A stretch of 64,000 nucleotides of DNA from Streptomyces coffeae (GTDB taxonomy: Bacteria; Actinomycetota; Actinomycetes; Streptomycetales; Streptomycetaceae): NCBI RefSeq assembly GCF_016741875.1, contig NZ_JAERRF010000022.1, forward strand, positions 86,741-150,740, written 5' to 3'. The notes beneath the pieces are model-generated. The model made no database searches. It had not been told where the DNA came from and worked only from the letters and a program-made list of their open reading frames with translations. Positions within the stretch are counted from its first letter, which is position 1. Each line of letters opens with the position of its first letter. This document shows positions 58,781-64,000 of the stretch, piece by piece. The position numbers and the translations under genes are program-made.

Positions 58781-59664
58781 ACCGGCAGGCACAGGCGGCC
58801 GTGCTGTTCCTCACCGGTGTGGCGCTGCTGCGGGCCGGTGTCACCGATCTGTATCTGCGCTACGTCAAGGCCGGGCTGCGGCCGTTGCTGCTGGCGGCCG
58901 GGGTCGTGCTGATCGCCGCCGCCATCGCCACCGTCTGGTACGAACTGCGGCGGCCACGGGTGTCGGCGGAGCCGCACGTGTCCGCGGAGCCGCGGGACAC
59001 CGGGAGGGCCCAGGCGGCCACGGCGGTCCAAGAAGCCGAGCTCGTCCGCGAGGTGGCGGAGCCTCGCGAGGCGAAGGCGGCCCGCGAGACCGGCGCGGCT
59101 CGCGACGACGGTGCGACCGGCGAGGGCGGGCCGCCGCACTCCCACACGCACCGCGAACCCCGTGTCTCCTGGTTGCTCGTCCTGCCCCTCGTCGCCCTCA
59201 TCCTCGTCGCCCCGCCCGCGCTCGGCTCGTACACCGCCATGCGCAGCGGTACCGCCCTGCAACCGTCCTGGGGCTATCCCGACCTCCCCACCCGCGGCAC
59301 CGGCGGCTCCGTCCGGCTCGGCCTCGCCGACTACGGCGGTCGCGCGGCCTACGACCACGGGCGCTCCCTCGGCCACCGCCGGATCACCATGACCGGCTTC
59401 ATCGCGCTCGACCGGGGTGGCGCACCGTATCTCGTCCGTATGGTCCTCAGCTGCTGCGCGGCCGACGCCCAGCCCGTCAAGATCGGGCTGACCGGGCGGA
59501 TCCCGCCCGTACTGCAACCGGACTCCTGGGTCGAGATCACCGGCAGCTACACCGCGCGGCGGGCCAAGGACCCGGTCAACGGGGGTGTCATCCCGTATCT
59601 GAAGGTGAACCGGGTGCGGCCGGTGCCGGTCCCGCACGATCCGTACGAGAGCTGGGGCGGCTGA
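58777..59664 (+). CDS. TIGR03943 (YcgQ-like) membrane protein
   Basis: A 295-residue partner of the permease, overlapping it by GTGA. Two N-terminal helices (residues 5-25 and 35-55) are followed by a charged spacer with HSHTH (residue 126 region, possible metal site), another helix (ELVV-type VSWLLVLPLVALILVAPPAL) and a soluble C-terminal domain containing LVRMVLSCCAADAQPV and DSWVEITGSYT. The CC pair and the His cluster support metal handling; the exact role is unknown. Confidence 0.86.
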   Translation: MNRQAQAAVLFLTGVALLRAGVTDLYLRYVKAGLRPLLLAAGVVLIAAAIATVWYELRRPRVSAEPHVSAEPRDTGRAQAATAVQEAELVREVAEPREAKAARETGAARDDGATGEGGPPHSHTHREPRVSWLLVLPLVALILVAPPALGSYTAMRSGTALQPSWGYPDLPTRGTGGSVRLGLADYGGRAAYDHGRSLGHRRITMTGFIALDRGGAPYLVRMVLSCCAADAQPVKIGLTGRIPPVLQPDSWVEITGSYTARRAKDPVNGGVIPYLKVNRVRPVPVPHDPYESWGG

Positions 59665-59770
59665 GCACGAGCACGTGTCTCCGGCCCGGCGCGGCCGGTG
59701 GCCTTGTGCGACGCTGGAAGCCGGTCCGCGCGTGCGGTGTGCGGCGGGTACACGAAGTGAGGCTTACGGC

Positions 59771-61954
59771 GTGCACAAGCCCCGATGGAAGACCGTGGGG
59801 GGAGCCCTGCTGCGGGTGACGGCGGTATGGGCGGTGTCCACGCTGACGATGCTGGCGCTGGCCGCGGTGCTGCCGGACTTCCGCCTCCAGTCCGGCGACG
59901 GTGACAGCACCACCCGGATCGCCATCACGGCCGCGAGCGGGGCGGGCGCGTTCGGTGTGCTGAGCGCGCTGGTGTGGCCGCTGCTGGTGCGGGCGTTGCT
60001 GCTGATGCCCGCGCTGGTGCTGGGCCTGCTGGTGTTCGTGCTGAACGGCTCGATGCTGCTGCTCGCGCTGAGTCTGATCCCCGACGGACGTGGTGCGGTG
60101 GAGCCGGAGACCGCGATGGTGGTGGCGGCCGTGATGTCGGCCGCGTCCTCGGCCACCAGCACATTTCTGACGGTGCGGGACGACGGTGCCTACCGGCGGC
60201 GGCTGGCGCGGCTCGCGGACCGAAGACGGCGCCGGCTCGGTGAGGACGGCGGCCGGGCGCTGCCGCCGGGGACGGTCTTCCTCCAGCTCGACGGGGTGGG
60301 CCACGCCGTGCTGCGGGAGGCCCTGCGCGCGCGGGACGGCAAACCGCCGGTGATGCCCACGGTCGCCGGGTGGGTGGGGGACAGCCACCGGGTGATGCCC
60401 TGGCGCACCGACTGGTCCAGCCAGACCGGCGCCAGCCAGCTCGGCATTCTGCACGGGTCCAACGAGGACGTGCCCGCCTTCCGCTGGTACGAGAAGGAGA
60501 CCGGGGAGGTGAGGGTGAGCAACCGGCCGACCAGCGCGGCCGAGTTGCAGCGCAGAGCGGCGGCCAGGGCGGGGCACGAGGGACTGCTGACGGTGGACGG
60601 CGCCAGCCGGGGAAACCTCTTCACCGGGGGCGCGGACCAGCTCGCCCTGGTGCTGTCGGTGGCGGCCCGGCGCGGTAAGCACAACCGCTCCCGGTCCGGC
60701 TACTTCGCGTACTTCTCCGACCCGGCCAACGCCACCCGTACCGCCGTGTCCTTCCTCGCCGAGGTCGTCCGCGAGCTCGCCCAGTCCACCCGGGCCAAGC
60801 TGCGCCGGGAGCGGCCGCGGGTGAAGCGCGGCGGGACCTACCCCTTCATCCGGGCGTTCGCCACGGTCGTGGAGCGGGATGTGGTGGTGGCGGCGGTGAT
60901 CGGGGACATCCTCTCCGGGCGCTCCGCCGTCTATGCCGATCTGGTGGCGTACGACGAAGTGGCGCACCACTCCGGGCCGCGCAGCCGGGACGCCCGGCAG
61001 GTGCTGGCCCGGCTCGACCGGTCGATCGCGCTGATCGCCAAGGTGGCCGAGCGGGCGCCGCGCGCGTACCGGATCGTGCTGCTGTCGGACCACGGGCAGA
61101 GCCCCGGCGCCACCTTCGCGGGGGCGTACGGGCTCACACTGGAGGACCTGGTGCGGGCCGGCTGCGGACTGCCGGTGTCCCGGCGGGCCGGGCGGACCGA
61201 GAGCGGTGCGGAGGCGCGCGGTGCGGAGGCACGCGAGGCGGCGCGGGCGGCGCTGCGGCGGCCCGAGAAGGACGGGGAGCGGCGGGGGACGGTCGGCCAG
61301 CGGACGTCCGAGCCGGTGGTGCTCGCCTCCGGCAACCTGGGGCTGGTGTCCTTCCCCGACGTCCCCGGCCGGATGACCCGCGAGCGGATCGACGCCCGCC
61401 ACCCGGCGCTGCTGCGGACGCTCGCCGACCACCCCGGGGTGGGGTTCCTGCTGGTGATGTCCGAGGAACACGGGGCGGTGGTGCTGGGGCGCGACGGTGC
61501 GGAACACCATCTGGACAGCGGGCGGACCCTCGGGACCAGCCCGCTGACGCGTTTCGGGCCCGGGGCGGTGGCGGCCGTACGGCGCACCGCGCACTTCTCC
61601 AACACCCCCGACATCATGGTCAATTCCGCGTACGACGCGACGACCGGTGCGGTGCACGCCTTCGAGGGCCAGATCGGCTCGCACGGCGGGCTCGGCGGGG
61701 AACAGGGCCATCCGTTCCTGCTGTGGCCCGGGGAGCTGAGCCCGCCGGTGGGGGACGGGGACGAACTGGTGGGGGCCGAGCGGGTGCACACCGTGCTGCG
61801 GCGCTGGCTGGTGGAGGCGAACGGTCCGCAGATCCCGCAGATCCCGGAAGTTCCGGAGACAACGGTGGGGGCGGCGGAGAAATCACGGTTGAACGGCGCC
61901 ACGGCCGCATCATTTCCTGTGGTCAGCCGGGTGGCGCCGAACAAAACCCGGTGA
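59771..61954 (+). CDS. Membrane-anchored alkaline-phosphatase-fold protein with N-terminal holin-like domain
   Basis: A 727-residue protein. Residues 10-130 contain four transmembrane segments of the phage-holin-4 superfamily type (LRVTAVWAVSTLTMLALAAVLPDF); the rest is a type I phosphodiesterase/alkaline-phosphatase-like domain. Metal-site elements are VFLQLDGVGHAVL, TDWSSQTGASQLGILHG, DLVAYDEVAHHSGPRS, VLLSDHGQSPG and the closing SHGGLGGEQGHPF. The substrate is unknown. GTG 59771 is the natural start; the frame upstream is noise. Confidence 0.86.
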   Translation: MHKPRWKTVGGALLRVTAVWAVSTLTMLALAAVLPDFRLQSGDGDSTTRIAITAASGAGAFGVLSALVWPLLVRALLLMPALVLGLLVFVLNGSMLLLALSLIPDGRGAVEPETAMVVAAVMSAASSATSTFLTVRDDGAYRRRLARLADRRRRRLGEDGGRALPPGTVFLQLDGVGHAVLREALRARDGKPPVMPTVAGWVGDSHRVMPWRTDWSSQTGASQLGILHGSNEDVPAFRWYEKETGEVRVSNRPTSAAELQRRAAARAGHEGLLTVDGASRGNLFTGGADQLALVLSVAARRGKHNRSRSGYFAYFSDPANATRTAVSFLAEVVRELAQSTRAKLRRERPRVKRGGTYPFIRAFATVVERDVVVAAVIGDILSGRSAVYADLVAYDEVAHHSGPRSRDARQVLARLDRSIALIAKVAERAPRAYRIVLLSDHGQSPGATFAGAYGLTLEDLVRAGCGLPVSRRAGRTESGAEARGAEAREAARAALRRPEKDGERRGTVGQRTSEPVVLASGNLGLVSFPDVPGRMTRERIDARHPALLRTLADHPGVGFLLVMSEEHGAVVLGRDGAEHHLDSGRTLGTSPLTRFGPGAVAAVRRTAHFSNTPDIMVNSAYDATTGAVHAFEGQIGSHGGLGGEQGHPFLLWPGELSPPVGDGDELVGAERVHTVLRRWLVEANGPQIPQIPEVPETTVGAAEKSRLNGATAASFPVVSRVAPNKTR

Positions 61955-61990
61955 TTTGGTGCGCCGTACATCGTCCATGACGATATTCAC

Positions 61991-63391
61991 ATGCCCGACC
62001 AGCACCACCACCGCCGCTTCGGCCTGCCCACGGCGACCGCTCTCGTCATGGGGAACATCATCGGCGGCGGCATCTTTCTGCTGCCCGCCTCCGTCGCCCC
62101 GTTCGGCACCCTCAGCCTGCTCGCCTTTGTCGTCCTGACGGTCGGTGCCATCGCGCTCGCGCTGGTCTTCGGACGGCTGACCGAGCGCGATCCGCGCACC
62201 GGCGGGCCGTATGTGCACGCCCGCGCGGCGTTCGGCGACTTCGCGGGCTTTCTGTCGGCCTGGTCGTACTGGACGATGACCTGGGTCAGCAACGCGGCGC
62301 TCGCGGTGGCGGCGGTCGGCTATGTGCATGTCCTGGCGCCGGGCCACGACAGCAAGGGCGTGAACCTCGGGATCGCGCTGCTGGCGCTGTGGCTTCCGGC
62401 GCTGGCCAACCTGGCGGGGAGCCGCTGGGTGGGCGCGGTGCAGATCGTCTCCACGGTGCTCAAGTTCGTTCCGCTGTTCTTCGTCGCCGTCGTCGGGCTG
62501 TTCTTCTTCGACCCGGACAACCTCGGCGCGTTCAACGAGACCGGCAGCGGCGCGGTCGGCGGACTGTCGGCGGCGGCCGCGATCCTGCTCTACAGCTATG
62601 TGGGCGTGGAGTCGGCGTCGATGAGCGCGGGCGAGGTCCGCGACCCGGAGCGCAATGTGGGGCGGGCCAGCGTGCTGGGCACGATCGGCGCGGCCGTGGT
62701 CTATCTGCTCGGCACGGTGGCGGTGTTCGGCACTGTCGCCCATGACGACCTGGTGAACTCCACCGCCCCCTTCTCCGACGCGGTGAACGCGATGTTCGGC
62801 GGCGCGTGGGGCGGCACGCTGATCGCGGCGGCCGCGGTCGTCTCGATCGTCGGCGCGCTCAACGGCTGGATCCTGATGAGCGCGCAGGCGCCGTACGCGG
62901 CGGCCCGGGACGGCCTCTTCCCGGCGGCCTTCGGCGCCAAGCGGCGTGGGGTGCCGACCTTCGGGGTGTTCGTGGGCGTGGTGCTGGCCACGCTGCTGAC
63001 CGTAGTCAACTACGCCTCCGGCTCGGGCGGTCTCTTCGAGATCCTCGTCCTGATCACCACGTTCTCGGCCACGGTCCCGTATCTGCTGGCGGCCTCCGCC
63101 CAGCTGTACTTCCTGCTGTCGGGGCGTCGCGAGGAGGTGCGGACGGGGCGCTTCGTCTGGGACATGACCCTGGCGCTGGCAGCCTTCGGCTTCTCGTTCT
63201 GGCTGGTCGCGGGCGCCGGGTACGCGGCGGTGTACCAGGGTGTGCTGTTCCTGTTCGCGGGTGTGCTGGTCTACGTCTGGATGGCGGCGCGCGGCCGGCG
63301 CGAGGCCGCCGGGGCGCCCGGCGCCCCGGCGCGGCCCGACGTCGCGGCGACCCCCGAGGCCGACCCGGTCGCCGCCGACCCGGTCGGCTGA
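61991..63391 (+). CDS. APC-family amino acid permease
   Basis: A 466-residue transporter with twelve predicted transmembrane segments. It begins FGLPTATALVMGNIIGGGIFLLPAS, the hallmark first helix, and contains RDPRTGGPYVHARAAFGDFAGF and LLYSYVGVESASMSAGEVRDPERNVG, as in arginine/agmatine-type exchangers of the APC superfamily. Exact substrate not determinable. ATG 61991; no strong ribosome-binding site. Confidence 0.9.
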   Translation: MPDQHHHRRFGLPTATALVMGNIIGGGIFLLPASVAPFGTLSLLAFVVLTVGAIALALVFGRLTERDPRTGGPYVHARAAFGDFAGFLSAWSYWTMTWVSNAALAVAAVGYVHVLAPGHDSKGVNLGIALLALWLPALANLAGSRWVGAVQIVSTVLKFVPLFFVAVVGLFFFDPDNLGAFNETGSGAVGGLSAAAAILLYSYVGVESASMSAGEVRDPERNVGRASVLGTIGAAVVYLLGTVAVFGTVAHDDLVNSTAPFSDAVNAMFGGAWGGTLIAAAAVVSIVGALNGWILMSAQAPYAAARDGLFPAAFGAKRRGVPTFGVFVGVVLATLLTVVNYASGSGGLFEILVLITTFSATVPYLLAASAQLYFLLSGRREEVRTGRFVWDMTLALAAFGFSFWLVAGAGYAAVYQGVLFLFAGVLVYVWMAARGRREAAGAPGAPARPDVAATPEADPVAADPVG

Positions 63392-63455
63392 CCTCGCGCG
63401 GGCCGGGCCGGTCGGCCGCGCACTCCGGGCGGGGCGCTCGCGTGCCGACCGCGGC

Positions 63456-63840
63456 ATGGCCAAGACCTTCGCTCACCTCTACGCCAGCGACTACCAACAC
63501 GCTGAGGCTGGTTGAAGTGGAATGGCTACTGCTGGATCCCCGACGACCACGACACCGTCGTCCGAGCCGCCGGCGACATGGCCGAGTCAACCACCGGCCC
63601 GAGGTCAACACCGACGGCTTCGCCTTCTGGCGCCGCATCCGGCTCGTCCCCTTCGAACGCGTCGTGCCCGACGCCCGCAAGGTCGACATCCTCGTCACCG
63701 AGGAAGGCACCGGAATCCTGACCTGGCTCGGTCAATGGCGCCCACCCCTACCTTGGCGGCGAGAAGGACCTCACCGGACCCGAGCGCGTATGCGTGGCCA
63801 CCACGGGCCTACGCGGAAACTGAGGACCACCCCGCACGAC
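63456..63840 (+). pseudogene. Decayed phage/plasmid primase (P4/D5-like)
   Basis: Fragments in three frames match a D5-like primase/helicase: N-terminal pieces (AKTFAHLYASDYQHAEAG, then NGYCWIPDDHDTVVRAAGDM after a stop), a jump by deletion to the C-terminal motif NHRPEVNTDGFAFWRRIRLV and PFERVVPD, then GEKDLTGPERVCVATT in another frame and AYAETEDHPAR in a third. The central ATPase region is missing. It is the scar of an integrated phage or plasmid-like element. No integrase or attachment site is visible in 63392-64000. Confidence 0.7.
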
Positions 63841-64000
63841 CGCGACCAGCAGCCCGAAGGGCTGTATCGGGACCGACGGGCCCGCTCCTCGGGGGTAGAG
63901 CCAGTGCGTGCGTGAATCCGCGTACGGCTCGCACACCGTGACCGAGGCGGGGACGATCCATCGCGATCACTGCGGGCCCGGTGTCCATTGAGGTGGGGCT

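Overview
The window is high-GC actinobacterial DNA, almost certainly a Streptomyces chromosome. The evidence is the strong G/C bias at third codon positions, frequent GTG starts and 4-bp ATGA/GTGA gene overlaps, and Streptomyces hallmarks: a SigB/F/G-type sigma factor, an ANTAR protein, SpoIIE-type phosphatases, XRE/DUF397/ATP-binding sets, a whiE-like type II polyketide synthase and an F420-dependent enzyme. No rRNA, tRNA or CRISPR array was recognised.

Layout. 1-7.3 kb: end of a TIGR03086-type gene, then a leftward stress-type group (F420-dependent oxidoreductase, ThDP-enzyme homologue, enolase-superfamily protein, PfpI/DJ-1 protein, large catalase). 7.5-15.7 kb: a SigB/F-type sigma factor, PAS/GAF, GAF-ANTAR and hemerythrin proteins, an aminotransferase-fold protein, a metallo-beta-lactamase-fold hydrolase, a secreted beta-helix protein and an O-methyltransferase. 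15.7-17.1 kb: a class F sortase and a highly charged surface protein. 17.3-26.3 kb: a leftward ten-gene polyketide operon resembling the spore-pigment whiE locus (SchA/CurD-like protein, cupin, KS-alpha, CLF, ACP, two cyclases) that ends in its own acetyl-CoA carboxylase (AccDA fusion, BCCP, AccC). 26.5-35.6 kb: DedA protein, second lactamase-fold hydrolase, GNAT, M19 dipeptidase, anti-sigma-like kinase, thioesterase, secreted M9 collagenase and a divergent RpiR-family regulator. 35.6-44.0 kb: two large PAS/GAF/PP2C/ATPase phosphatases, the second translationally coupled to a xylose-type ABC transporter.

44-57 kb is accessory in character. It carries two copies of an unusual two-gene cassette, each a tiny Pro/Gly-rich peptide with Asp-Gly or Asn-Gly sites followed at once by a protein-isoaspartate-methyltransferase-like enzyme. 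This is the layout expected of an aspartimide-forming (imiditide-like) RiPP system and is the best candidate for an undescribed system here. Around the cassettes lie a TetX-like flavin monooxygenase with a TetR regulator and two visible operators, an XRE/DUF397/ATP-binding set, a Rid protein, an internally deleted IS982-like element with both ends intact, an IS5-like remnant, and a DoxX/LysR pair bracketed by inverted IS5-like ends. 57-63.4 kb returns to ordinary genes (YcgR/YcgQ-like pair, membrane phosphatase-fold protein, APC transporter). The right edge holds a decayed phage/plasmid primase.

A recurring oddity in the first 12 kb is that three enzyme homologues lack key catalytic residues: the ThDP enzyme, the enolase-superfamily protein and the aminotransferase-fold protein. 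All functional calls come from reading the sequence and knowledge of protein families; no database search was run.
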